A program made the translations under genes and the position numbers. Under the pieces are notes generated by a model, which was not told where the DNA came from, made no database searches, and worked only from the letters and a program-made list of their open reading frames with translations. A stretch of DNA of 64,000 bases from Paraflavitalea devenefica (lineage in GTDB: Bacteria > Bacteroidota > Bacteroidia > Chitinophagales > Chitinophagaceae): NCBI RefSeq assembly GCF_011759375.1, contig NZ_JAARML010000001.1, forward strand, positions 2,046,001 through 2,110,000, given 5' to 3'. Below, one piece after another: positions 51,227-59,663 of this stretch. Within the stretch, counting starts at the first letter, position 1; each line of letters opens with the position of its first letter.

Positions 51227-52609
51227 ATGGCAGCAAAGTTGTTGGGATGGGATGATACGATAGTGGCCCTGGCCACGCCACCGGGCATCGGGGCTATTGG
51301 GATGATACGGATCAGTGGCAGCCGCTCATTTGAGATCATTAACCAGCTATTTCCTGCCAAAGACCTTTTGTTGCAGCCTTCGCATACCCTGCATGTCGGT
51401 TACCTGAAGGAAGGAGAGAAAGTATTGGATGAAGTGGTGGTATCCCTATTCAAGGGGCCAAGGTCTTATACCGGGGAGGATGTGATAGAAATATCCTGTC
51501 ATGGTTCGCCTTATGTACAGCAACAGGTTATCCAGGCCTGTGTGCACCTGGGCGCCCGGCTGGCAAAACCGGGAGAGTTTACTCAGCGTGCTTTTTTGCA
51601 GGGCAAGCTGGACCTTACCCAGGCAGAAGCCGTAGCCGACCTCATAGCTAGTAATACAGAAGCTTCCCGTAAAGCAGCCCTGCACAATATACGGGGCGGA
51701 TTTTCAGAAGTACTGAAACAGTTAAGGGACCAGTTACTATCCTTCTCTGCCCTCATAGAACTGGAACTGGATTTCTCCCAGGAGGATGTGGAATTTGCCG
51801 ACCGCTCCAGGTTCTACGCGCTCATCCGGGAAGCACAGGGTGCGGTAGAGCGACTGCTGCATTCCTTTAAGCTTGGCAATGTGATCAAAAACGGTGTACA
51901 GGTAGCGATTGTTGGAAAGCCCAATGCCGGTAAGTCTACCTTATTAAATGCCTTGCTCAATGAGAACCGGGCCATTGTAAGTGATATTGCCGGTACTACA
52001 AGGGATACGATCGAGGAGATATTGAACATAGATGGCATCCTGTTCCGGCTGGTGGATACGGCGGGTATCCGGGAGCATACCAGCGATGTCATTGAAAGCA
52101 TCGGTGTGGAAAGGAGCCTGGCCAAGATGAAGCAGGCCGATGTGGTCGTTTACCTGTTTGATGTGAACAGCACTACGGTACCCGAACTGGAAGCCGTGAA
52201 ACATGACCTCGACCAGCAACAGATCAAGTACCTGCTGGTGGGTAATAAATCAGACCTGGCCAATGACGCCCTCCGCAATTCCTTTGATGCCCGGGCTACC
52301 ATCATCTTTATTGCTGCTAAAGAAAATCAGCATGTGGAGGTATTAAAAGAACGGCTGGTAGACATGGTATTGCAAGGCCGGTTACAAACAGAAGATACAG
52401 TAGTTACTAATGCCCGTCATTACCATGCTTTGCAGGAAGTGCTGAAATCCCTGCAGGACATTCATGCCGGCCTCGACAACCAGATTCCCGGCGACCTGCT
52501 CGCCCTCGACATACGCCGCTGCCTCCATTACTTAGGCGAGATCACCGGCGAGATCACTACCGAAGACCAGTTGGATTATATATTCAGTAAGTTTTGTATC
52601 GGCAAATAA
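51227..52609 (+). CDS. mnmE: tRNA modification GTPase MnmE
   Basis: With MnmG it adds the carboxymethylaminomethyl group at U34 of some tRNAs. From the ATG at 51227 the protein has 460 residues, the usual length. N-terminal folate domain (DDTIVALATPPGIGAIGMIRISG), helical domain, inserted G domain (IVGKPNAGKST, DTAGIREH, NKSD) and the C-terminal CIGK with its essential Cys. An in-frame TTG at 51122 lies inside the upstream hairpin and is rejected. Last gene before the mobile element; the element starts beyond its stop without disrupting it. Confidence 0.97.
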   Translation: MAAKLLGWDDTIVALATPPGIGAIGMIRISGSRSFEIINQLFPAKDLLLQPSHTLHVGYLKEGEKVLDEVVVSLFKGPRSYTGEDVIEISCHGSPYVQQQVIQACVHLGARLAKPGEFTQRAFLQGKLDLTQAEAVADLIASNTEASRKAALHNIRGGFSEVLKQLRDQLLSFSALIELELDFSQEDVEFADRSRFYALIREAQGAVERLLHSFKLGNVIKNGVQVAIVGKPNAGKSTLLNALLNENRAIVSDIAGTTRDTIEEILNIDGILFRLVDTAGIREHTSDVIESIGVERSLAKMKQADVVVYLFDVNSTTVPELEAVKHDLDQQQIKYLLVGNKSDLANDALRNSFDARATIIFIAAKENQHVEVLKERLVDMVLQGRLQTEDTVVTNARHYHALQEVLKSLQDIHAGLDNQIPGDLLALDIRRCLHYLGEITGEITTEDQLDYIFSKFCIGK

Positions 52610-52887
52610 GGCCTTTCTTTTCCTTTCTCTTATTTTCATCTACTTACCTAACACAATGCTTATCAGCACTGCATTGTAGAAGATTTCATATTTTTTCCAT
52701 CGTTTTATTTTGTTGTTGGACTTTAAACCTCTAAATTAGTTCTGAGATACGGAGGTACAAGAATTTTAGAGGCGTGGAGAAATTATTGCACTTTAATGCT
52801 CTTTAGTTCATTATAGTGCATTAAAATCATCCCCCAATGCAGTATTGGCGATTATTGCATAGTTAACAAGTAAACGATTTTCAGGTT
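52610..52887. other. Probable left-end region of the element with inverted repeats
   Basis: 278 bp of AT-rich sequence without a gene. It holds CCTCTAAA (52728-52735) with TTTAGAGG (52765-52772), TGCACTTTAATG (52787-52798) with CATTATAGTGCA (52809-52820, 11 of 12 matches), and AATGC/GCATT near 52660-52675. These may be integrase or regulator binding sites. No tRNA gene is present. Confidence 0.5.
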
Positions 52888-53286
52888 ATGAGCAGTAATA
52901 TCAGAATACAAAAGGCATGTTTACATTGTAAAAAGGTGTTTACAGCAAAGACAACAGTGACTAAGTTCTGTTCTGATGATTGCGCAAAACGTAATTATAA
53001 ACTGAGGATGCGCGGTGAGAAATTGCAGGCTTCAAAAGAAGGCGCAAGAAATGAAATGGATCAATTACTTAATAGTAATACTCCAAAGAATGTGCAGGAA
53101 ACGGTGTCTATGGAGAAAGCTCTTATCAATGTAAAGGAATTGGCTGTACTAATAGGCATTAGTAGAAGAAGCATTTTTAATTTGATGGAAGATAAAAGCT
53201 TTCCCCGTATAAAAATTGGAAGGAAGTTGCTGTTTGATAAGAACCAGGTTCTTGAATTTATTAAATCTAAATACGGCAGTCTATGA
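52888..53286 (+). CDS. Zinc-ribbon and helix-turn-helix protein
   Basis: 132 residues. N-terminal Cys set C11-x2-C14 and C28-x3-C32 (CLHCKKVF ... FCSDDCAKR) looks like a small zinc ribbon. The C-terminal half is an HTH_17/excisionase-type DNA-binding domain (ALINVKELAVLIGISRRSIFNLMEDKSFPRIKIGRKLLFDKNQVLEFI). Its stop overlaps the integrase start (ATGA), so the two are translationally coupled. It probably regulates excision or integrase expression. This gene pair is recurrent at one end of Bacteroidota elements. Confidence 0.8.
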   Translation: MSSNIRIQKACLHCKKVFTAKTTVTKFCSDDCAKRNYKLRMRGEKLQASKEGARNEMDQLLNSNTPKNVQETVSMEKALINVKELAVLIGISRRSIFNLMEDKSFPRIKIGRKLLFDKNQVLEFIKSKYGSL

Positions 53287-54410
53287 GAGGTGCCTTGCGT
53301 AAAAAGAAACTGAAGAGCGGGAAATTAAGCCTGTACATTGATTATTACCCGCCGGTATGGAATCCGCAAACCAAACAATATACCCGAAGGGAGTTTTTGA
53401 ATTTGCACCTTCACGCAAATCCCGTTACTACTCTTGAAAAACAAGAGAATAAATTATATACGGAGATCGCAGAAAAGATTTACTTGAAACGAATGAAAGC
53501 GCTAATGCTGGAAGAAAACGGCCTTTTCAATAAAGATGTGCTGGAAGGTGATTTCTTTGTTTATGCCTTAAATTTTATTCGTGCTAAACAGAAAGAAAAA
53601 GTAGATACCACGCATTATGAAACTGCCATCAAATACCTGAAAAGATGGATGGGAGAGCATCTTAAGTTCCGCCATATTGATGAAAAGCTATTGCAGAAGT
53701 TTAAAGATTACCTGTTGTCTACTCATTCGCTTAAATCCAAATCAGAAAAGCTAAAACAGAACTCGGCAGCATCGTACTATGATAAATTCGCCGTCGTTGT
53801 TCAACAGGCATTTCTGGATAAGTATTTAACTGAGGATTACACAGTAAGAGTTCCACGGATCAGTAATGTGGAAACATTCCGGCAGATCATTGATGATGAA
53901 GAGCTGAAGCTCTTACTTGAAAACCCTATTGAAGATGAAACGGTATTTAAGTCATCCATATTTGCATTATTATCCGGATTCAGGTTCAGTGCTTTGAAAA
54001 TTATAAAATGGAGTGACTTTCATTATTCCACTGCCTTAAATGCCTGGTATGTATATATTATTGACCCTAAGCCAGACCGTTCTTTTAAGCATTATATCAG
54101 CCATCAGGCTGTCAATATATTGGGAAAGAAGAAGGAAGGAGATCAATTGGTATTTCCTGATTTGAATTATTCCAGGACAAGGACAAAGCTAAAAGAGTGG
54201 TTCAGTAACGTTGGATTAAAGGATAAGGCGAAATTTCATAACTGGCGCCATAAATACGCCACTGATCTTATTGAGAAGGGAGAGGATATTTATGTGGTCA
54301 GTAAAATGCTCAATCATAAGCATGTTAAGACTACACAGATATATGCCAAAGTGCCTGATACCAATAGGGCGAAAGCGGCCAGCAAAGCAATTTATAGTCA
54401 CTTAAACTGA
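53283..54410 (+). CDS. Tyrosine recombinase (integrase)
   Basis: Site-specific recombinase that inserts and excises the element. 375 residues. N-terminal arm-binding and SAM-like core-binding domains (FFVYALNFIRAKQKEK ... HYETAIKYLKRWMG), then the catalytic domain with R234 (SGFRFSAL), H319-x-x-R322 (FHNWRHKYAT), H345 (MLNHKHVKTTQ) and Y354 (IYAKV). All catalytic residues are present, so it should be active. ATGA overlap with the preceding gene. Confidence 0.95.
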   Translation: MRGALRKKKLKSGKLSLYIDYYPPVWNPQTKQYTRREFLNLHLHANPVTTLEKQENKLYTEIAEKIYLKRMKALMLEENGLFNKDVLEGDFFVYALNFIRAKQKEKVDTTHYETAIKYLKRWMGEHLKFRHIDEKLLQKFKDYLLSTHSLKSKSEKLKQNSAASYYDKFAVVVQQAFLDKYLTEDYTVRVPRISNVETFRQIIDDEELKLLLENPIEDETVFKSSIFALLSGFRFSALKIIKWSDFHYSTALNAWYVYIIDPKPDRSFKHYISHQAVNILGKKKEGDQLVFPDLNYSRTRTKLKEWFSNVGLKDKAKFHNWRHKYATDLIEKGEDIYVVSKMLNHKHVKTTQIYAKVPDTNRAKAASKAIYSHLN

Positions 54411-54415
54411 GGAAT

Positions 54416-54763
54416 ATGAATACAAGTGCGTTTGAACAGCGACTCGATCGGATGGAAACTGAAATCCGGCAATTAAAAATGATGCTTAGTGAGTTATTAG
54501 AGATTACAAAGGCAGCTTTCCAATCTCATGCCCATGAAAATATCATGTCAGCGAAAGAGGTCGCCGATTTTCTGGGGTTGGATATTAATATCGTTTATGC
54601 CAAGTGCTCCAAAGGTGAAATTCCTTGCTTCAAGATGGGTAAGTTGTATAAGTTCAGAAAATCGGAGATCCTGGAATGGGTGAAAAAACAGGATAGTACT
54701 TCTGCTTTTTCCGTCGATGATTACGTCGATAGGTATTTGCAGAAGAATATTTTGAAAGGATAA
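54416..54763 (+). CDS. Excisionase-type helix-turn-helix protein
   Basis: 115 residues. An N-terminal coiled coil (RLDRMETEIRQLKMMLSELLEI) precedes an HTH_17 domain (IMSAKEVADFLGLDINIVYAKCSKGEIPCFKMGKLYKFRKSEILEWVKKQ). It starts 5 bp after the integrase stop, so all three genes form one operon. Likely recombination directionality factor or local regulator. The 224-bp gap that follows holds the Fic operator array. Confidence 0.8.
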   Translation: MNTSAFEQRLDRMETEIRQLKMMLSELLEITKAAFQSHAHENIMSAKEVADFLGLDINIVYAKCSKGEIPCFKMGKLYKFRKSEILEWVKKQDSTSAFSVDDYVDRYLQKNILKG

Positions 54764-54859
54764 CGATAAAAGACGGATCACTGGGCAATAGTTATTCAGC
54801 GGCCTAGGACGGGAGTGATAAATCCAGTTGTTGCATAAAAAGCAATAACTCACTTTTGC

Positions 54860-54986
54860 AACGTATTAACTTTTATTGACAATCAATGAATTAGTGATTA
54901 TTTTCCTGATAAATCGGCTCAAAACGTATTAAATCGTCTCACTTTGGCCTGAGTTTAATCGTATATTTGCGTCTCAAATCGTCTCA
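54860..54986 (+). promoter_or_regulatory. Operator-like repeat array and promoter before the Fic gene
   Basis: AAATCG(G/T)CTCA occurs at 54911-54921, 54931-54941 and 54976-54986, and an extra CGTCTCA at 54970-54976. AACGTATTAA occurs twice (54860-54869, 54923-54932). The -7 box TATATTTG (54962-54969) is flanked by these sites, so a protein bound to them would block transcription. The -33 element is weak (TTTG at 54943, spacer 15). Confidence 0.65.
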
Positions 54987-54987
54987 G

Positions 54988-56457
54988 ATGTCTGAAATGA
55001 AAATTCATACGTTAATTTTTAGTCCTAATAACTGGATGCAACTGGCTCAGGAACTTAGTCAATTGGATCGCTTTGATGCTCAATGGCAAGCAATAGAGCG
55101 GCGGGAGCAAAAAACGTTAAAAGAATTAAAGTCAATCGCCACCGTAAGAAGTGTTGGTGCTTCTACCCGTATAGAAGGATCACGCCTGTCTGACAAGGAA
55201 GTCGAAGTGCTGATTGAAAATCTGGATATCAATAAATTGACCGAAAGGGATGAGCAGGAAGTGGCAGGATATTACGAAACCCTGAACCTCATAGGGGAAT
55301 CATACCGCGATATTCCAGTTGCAGAGACCAGTATCAGGCAACTGCATAATACCCTAATGAAGTATAGTTCAAAGGATAATTATCATAAAGGGGCTTATAA
55401 GATCAACACCAATCGGGTAGAACGAACCGAAGCAGATGGGCGTAAAACAACTATTTTCGAAACAACTTCTCCCGGTTGGGCTACTCAAGAGGCAATGACG
55501 CAACTTATCAACTGGTACAACAATGATTCAACCACGCACTCATTAATCAAGGTAGCTCTTTTCATTTATGAGTTCTTGAGTATACATCCTTTCCAGGATG
55601 GTAATGGCCGACTTAGTCGGCTGCTGGCGACATTACTGCTAATGAAGAGCGGGTATGTATGGATAGAGTATGTGAGTTTTGAGCATGAGATTGAGCACCG
55701 AAAAAAAGAATATTATAAAAAATTAATGGAGGCACAGCGCAACAGGCCTGGTGAAGATGTAACAGAATGGGCTTACTTTTTCCTTGATTGTTTAAAAAAT
55801 ATTCAGGGTCAGTTATTGCAAAAAGTAAAAGAAAAAGAACAGCGTGAGAGTATTGGTGTACGTGAGCAGCACATTTATGCAATGGTCGAAAACAATCCCG
55901 GCATTAGCAGTGGGGAGATATCGAAAAAACTAAGTATACCTAATTCAACGGTGAAACGTATTCTGGCAGATCTTGTATCTGCTAGAAATCTCATTGTACA
56001 CGGAGCAGGTAGGGGAACTAGCTACAGCATTGCAACAACGGATTTGGTACAACGAGACGTTGCAATGATATTGACTAACGAAGAGCCGGTTAAGGAATTC
56101 ACTTTATCGCAATTGGGAGCGTTTTTCAGAATTAAGAAAATTGTATTGACGCCCAAATTCGAATGGAAACATCCTGATGAATGGGTCCGGAAACTTTCGC
56201 AAAATGGCCTTTACATTACAGTTAATGTAGCAACAAGTAAAGGAATAGTAGTTCAGCAGAGGTATTCAATATTTGGATATAATGATCCAACTTACTATCA
56301 ACCGGTTTTACTTGTAACACCAAATATAATCTTACCTGATCTGCTTGGAAGTAATGGCGTATTAAAAGTCGATTATCCGGTTAGATGCCGTATTGAGTTA
56401 TCAGGTAGTATTGATAATTTTGATTTCGATGTGATGCTGGTCACAGATCAAGGTTAA
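54988..56457 (+). CDS. Fic-domain protein with C-terminal winged helix
   Basis: 489 residues from the ATG at 54988 (an in-frame TTG at 54967 overlaps the -7 box). The Fic motif HPFQDGNGRLSR starts at H200 and is complete, so AMP transfer to a hydroxyl side chain is expected. S59-TRI-E63-G64 matches the inhibitory motif (S/T)xxxE(G/N), N-terminal to the Fic core, making it a class II, self-inhibited enzyme. After the core comes a winged helix (MVENNPGISSGEISKKLSIPNSTVKRILADL) and a C-terminal domain of about 110 residues that I do not recognise. It may regulate itself through the repeats in front of it. Target unknown. Confidence 0.9.
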   Translation: MSEMKIHTLIFSPNNWMQLAQELSQLDRFDAQWQAIERREQKTLKELKSIATVRSVGASTRIEGSRLSDKEVEVLIENLDINKLTERDEQEVAGYYETLNLIGESYRDIPVAETSIRQLHNTLMKYSSKDNYHKGAYKINTNRVERTEADGRKTTIFETTSPGWATQEAMTQLINWYNNDSTTHSLIKVALFIYEFLSIHPFQDGNGRLSRLLATLLLMKSGYVWIEYVSFEHEIEHRKKEYYKKLMEAQRNRPGEDVTEWAYFFLDCLKNIQGQLLQKVKEKEQRESIGVREQHIYAMVENNPGISSGEISKKLSIPNSTVKRILADLVSARNLIVHGAGRGTSYSIATTDLVQRDVAMILTNEEPVKEFTLSQLGAFFRIKKIVLTPKFEWKHPDEWVRKLSQNGLYITVNVATSKGIVVQQRYSIFGYNDPTYYQPVLLVTPNIILPDLLGSNGVLKVDYPVRCRIELSGSIDNFDFDVMLVTDQG

Positions 56458-56464
56458 TCCTGAC

Positions 56465-56487
56465 CAATGTGCAATTTTTGCACATTG
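56465..56487. promoter_or_regulatory. Perfect 10-bp inverted repeat between Fic and the next gene
   Basis: CAATGTGCAA (56465-56474), loop TTT, TTGCACATTG (56478-56487). No T-run follows, so an operator is as likely as a terminator. Confidence 0.5.
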
Positions 56488-56545
56488 CAAATAGGTGATT
56501 TGTGTAAATTATTTATTATATTAGTGAAGGTATAAATTGTGATGT

Positions 56546-57595
56546 ATGAATATGTTGATGCAGGTAAAAGACGTACCTTTTAGTGTAAGGGTCAGAGAAA
56601 CCAATGCCTTTATCAGGGAAATTCCCTATAAAGACCAGCCCAAAAAGGCCTTCGGGTGGCCGGTTGACTTTGATTTTGTGGCCAGCCATGCCCTACACAA
56701 CCACTACTGTATTTCCTTCCTTAATTGCCCATTTCGATTGGATTTTGATAACCTGTTAGCGCACTTTGATTGGTGTTGCAAGTACTTGTATTTCAATTTC
56801 GAACAGTCAGTTCTTAGGATTGAAATCTTTACCAGACTGGAGGAACTTCGATTGAGCCACGATAAAATCGAGTACATGGTGCAAGTATTGGCCCGATATC
56901 CGATGGCTTATAGCTATAACCTGGAAAATGCGGACTTCCGGCAGAAGTGGGCGCTCCTGAAGAAATCAAACTTTCAAAAATGCCATACGTTCCGGCAGAT
57001 TGTGGACATTGACCGGACCCAAAGGCTATTATTAGCCGAACAGTTTCGGGCAATACTGGATGAATTAAAGGTAACTCCCCCTGCAGAACACATAAATCCA
57101 AGGGGTATGTCCACCCCGGTGATGAAACTGATACCCAACAACCGGACGGCCCCACGTAGAGAACGGGAAGCCAGTTTGTATAATTTTCTCAAATTAAACG
57201 AGGATTTTTCCCCGGAACTTCATCAAAAAGTAATAGATCATTTATATAATCTTCTGGAACCCTGTTTCCGGAACTCCTACACGCGCAAGAATTTTGCCCT
57301 CCTGTTCACTAGCGAAGAGTCCTCTGTCTTGGAGTTGATCAAAAAGTCTACCTGGGATAACCAATGCTTTGCCATTCTGTTCAGGGAGCTGAAAAAAGAG
57401 AAAGTGTTACAGGTTTCCTGGCTTGTTATAGATAAAAAAGTCAGGGTATACAAAAGTGAAGGTGATGCTTTTTCCGGTTTTTCAGATGTAAGTAACGGAA
57501 AGATTGATGCACAAAAGCGCAACCGGGTCAGGAAAGCCATAGAACCGCTATTGACCTTGATTAGGAACGAATTAGCCCCTGCCAAGAGAAAATGA
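56546..57595 (+). CDS. Protein of unknown function in the element core
   Basis: 349 residues, soluble, no signal peptide or membrane segment. I recognise no family. Visible are many aromatic and Cys residues in the first 140 (WPVDFDFVASHALHNHYCISFLNCPFRLDFDNLLAHFDWCCKYLYFNFEQ), a basic stretch around 205-215 (NNRTAPRREREAS), and a helical C-terminal half with QKRNRVRKAIEPLLTLIRNE, so nucleic-acid binding is possible. It lies between the Fic gene and an HTH gene on the same strand. Start: ATG at 56546; ATGs at 56552 and 56558 are also possible. Confidence 0.7.
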   Translation: MNMLMQVKDVPFSVRVRETNAFIREIPYKDQPKKAFGWPVDFDFVASHALHNHYCISFLNCPFRLDFDNLLAHFDWCCKYLYFNFEQSVLRIEIFTRLEELRLSHDKIEYMVQVLARYPMAYSYNLENADFRQKWALLKKSNFQKCHTFRQIVDIDRTQRLLLAEQFRAILDELKVTPPAEHINPRGMSTPVMKLIPNNRTAPRREREASLYNFLKLNEDFSPELHQKVIDHLYNLLEPCFRNSYTRKNFALLFTSEESSVLELIKKSTWDNQCFAILFRELKKEKVLQVSWLVIDKKVRVYKSEGDAFSGFSDVSNGKIDAQKRNRVRKAIEPLLTLIRNELAPAKRK

Positions 57596-57704
57596 GCACA
57601 ATTCATCGCTAAATAATATCCGGTTTTTACTTCCATTTTCCGCTGTTTACCGAAAATCGGTATTTCCTGACAGGACATTTGCTGTGAATCAAAATTGAGA
57701 AGAT

Positions 57705-57986
57705 ATGACACAGCAGATGCAGTTTATTGGATTCAGTATAGAACAAGCCAAATCGTTTATACAGGATATAGTAAGATCCTGCCTGGAAGAAAATATACCT
57801 CCCGTAAAGAATATAGCAGAGATGCCCCTTACCATCAAGCAAGCCTGTAAAATCATTGGAGTTTCTGCCCCAACACTCCGAAAATATGTTGACATGGGGG
57901 TAATTCGTCGGCATGACCTTGGCCCACGAAAAAAAGTATTTTATCCTTCCGAGTTGGAAGATGATATTAAGAGGATCAGGAAGTGA
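57705..57986 (+). CDS. Small helix-turn-helix protein
   Basis: 93 residues. After an N-terminal helix (SIEQAKSFIQDIVRSCLEENI) comes an HTH_17/MerR-like domain (MPLTIKQACKIIGVSAPTLRKYVDMGVIRRHDLGPRKKVFYPSELEDDIKRI). Likely a regulator or excisionase-like factor of the element. Located 61 bp before the primase-like gene. A short palindrome (TACCGA AAA TCGGTA, 57648-57662) upstream might be its own operator. Confidence 0.78.
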   Translation: MTQQMQFIGFSIEQAKSFIQDIVRSCLEENIPPVKNIAEMPLTIKQACKIIGVSAPTLRKYVDMGVIRRHDLGPRKKVFYPSELEDDIKRIRK

Positions 57987-58047
57987 TTCTTCTATTAATC
58001 TCTCTCCGTATTTGATTTACCATATTGTTTCAGATTAACATTTTCTT

Positions 58048-59061
58048 ATGGCATCCCTTCCGTTTTCTGTAAAGGAGGCAAAACAGCTCGACCTGGTTGC
58101 CTTTCTGTCTCATCTTGGCCATCATCCGCAAAGGATAAAAGGACAGGATTATTGGTATTTGTCACCTCTACGACAGGAAAGAACCGCCTCCTTTAAGGTC
58201 AACCGGAAGTTAAATGTGTGGTTTGATTTTGGTTCTGGACAGGGCGGTAACCTGGTGGATTTTGGCGTTTTGTATTTCAATTGCCCGGTAAAAACGCTGC
58301 TGCAAAAACTGTCGGACATGGGGTTGCCCGGGGGATTAAGGGTTTATCAGCCTGCCCGGGTGGGTAACCCGCTCATTGTTCCCAGTCCCGAGGCGGGTGA
58401 AAAGAAAGAGACCCCTTCTTCCCGGATTGCCATTCTGGACACCGGCCCGCTGCGTTCACCTGCACTGCTACATTACTTACAAGACCGGGCTATCCCGGTT
58501 GATCTGGCAAAAGTTTATTGTCAGGAAGTACGGTACAGTCTGTATGGCAAAACCTTTTATGCCATTGGGTTTCCCAATAATGAAGGCGGTTATGAATTAC
58601 GGAACCTGCATTTTAAAGGTAGCAGCTCTCCCAAAACTGTTAGGTTTATTAACAACCAGGCGCTAGACATAGCTGTCTTTGAAGGATTTTTCAGTTTCCT
58701 TTCTTTCGTTGCGGTCCGGCAGAATACCCCACCATCAGCCACCAACTACCTGGTACTAAACTCCCTTTCCTTCTTTCAAAAGAGCAGGCCTGTATTAGAA
58801 CAGTACCAGCAAATCAATCTGTACCTGGACCGGGATAAAGCGGGTCAGGATTGTACAGAGCAGGCACTTGCTATCAGTAATCAATACAAAGATGGAAGTA
58901 GGTTATACGTCGGTTACAAAGACTGTAACCAGTTCCTGATTGCCCGGCAAGCAAAAGTTTTAAAACAAACGGAAGATGTGGGAAAGGCCCGAAGCATTTA
59001 CAAACAATTTAAGATGGGGCCTGATAATCCTCCTGGTGACAAGAAGCGCAGACTGGGGTAA
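58048..59061 (+). CDS. Toprim primase-like protein with degenerate zinc finger
   Basis: 337 residues. The N-terminal part has the layout of a CHC2 primase finger but the zinc-binding residues are replaced: WYLSPLRQERTASFKVNRKLNVWFDFGSGQGGNLVDF corresponds to the usual CPFHxEKTPSF region. The C-terminal half is a Toprim fold (DIAVFEGFFSFLSFVAV with its Glu, LYLDRDKAGQDC with the DxD). It may prime replication of the transferred strand after mobilization. Such genes are frequent in Bacteroidota elements. The basic tail ends PPGDKKRRLG. Confidence 0.8.
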   Translation: MASLPFSVKEAKQLDLVAFLSHLGHHPQRIKGQDYWYLSPLRQERTASFKVNRKLNVWFDFGSGQGGNLVDFGVLYFNCPVKTLLQKLSDMGLPGGLRVYQPARVGNPLIVPSPEAGEKKETPSSRIAILDTGPLRSPALLHYLQDRAIPVDLAKVYCQEVRYSLYGKTFYAIGFPNNEGGYELRNLHFKGSSSPKTVRFINNQALDIAVFEGFFSFLSFVAVRQNTPPSATNYLVLNSLSFFQKSRPVLEQYQQINLYLDRDKAGQDCTEQALAISNQYKDGSRLYVGYKDCNQFLIARQAKVLKQTEDVGKARSIYKQFKMGPDNPPGDKKRRLG

Positions 59062-59099
59062 ACCAACCTTTTTCTTTTCACCCGCTAACAGAAACAAAC

Positions 59100-59492
59100 A
59101 TGTATACAATTCAAACAAGTATTATGGCAGAACTAAAAAGAAAGGTCTTAACGCTTTCATCTGGAAAGCAAATCCGGCTGTATGGCAACAGTGTAGCCAT
59201 CAGCCGATCACTGGAAATAGGGGAAGGGTATGCTCCTAATATTCTTTCCGGCAATAATGAACAGCCCGGCAATACTTCCGCTGGTGTTATTAATCCGTAT
59301 AAGTTGACGCCGGATGAACTGATGGAACTGGCTGACTTCAATATTCAGCTTTGGATGGATTTAAAAGCAAATATCCGCCGGTTTGGTGTGAGTAGCCCCA
59401 GGATATTCACAGGAGAATCTGGCAAGCAACCAACGGAAACAACTGGCAATAAAAAGACTGGCCTAAGCAGTAGACAGCAGGCAACGGAATAA
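59100..59492 (+). CDS. Small element protein of unknown function
   Basis: 130 residues; start may instead be ATG 59124 (MAELKRKV). N-terminal half LKRKVLTLSSGKQIRLYGNSVAISRSLEIGEGYAPNILS, then PYKLTPDELMELADFNIQLWMDLKANIRRFG and a Thr/Gly/Gln-rich tail. Soluble. I do not recognise the family. Placed between the primase-like gene and the oriT/mob region, which suggests a mobilization or replication helper, but this is a guess from position. Confidence 0.65.
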   Translation: MYTIQTSIMAELKRKVLTLSSGKQIRLYGNSVAISRSLEIGEGYAPNILSGNNEQPGNTSAGVINPYKLTPDELMELADFNIQLWMDLKANIRRFGVSSPRIFTGESGKQPTETTGNKKTGLSSRQQATE

Positions 59493-59663
59493 TAACCCGC
59501 CTACCGGGCGTCAGTGCATAGCTCACCTGTAATAATAGGAGCTGGCCGTTAGGTATCCTGGCCGCGCTGAAAGGCAAGCGGTGTTTTTGTAAGCCAAAAA
59601 CTGCTTGCCCTTTGCTCCCGTTGGTCTCAAAGGGAATGAAAGCCCACTGTCGTGAACCCGAAA
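59493..59663 (+). other. Candidate origin of transfer (oriT)
   Basis: Gene-free region just before mobC. A long inverted repeat pairs 59573-59589 (GGCAAGCGGTGTTTTTG) with 59595-59609 (CAAAAACTGCTTGCC). Next to it CCCTTTG (59608-59614) pairs with CAAAGGG (59628-59634). CTGGCCG is repeated nearby (about 59532 and 59559). Position before the relaxase genes and arm lengths are typical of an oriT. The nick site cannot be told. Confidence 0.55.

Noticed and set aside
54961-54970. GTATATTTGC resembling the GTANNTTTGC core used by CTnDOT-type integrases
   Set aside because: The same letters arise from the TAnnTTTG promoter consensus, the site is inside the element and just before the Fic gene, so a promoter is the simpler reading.
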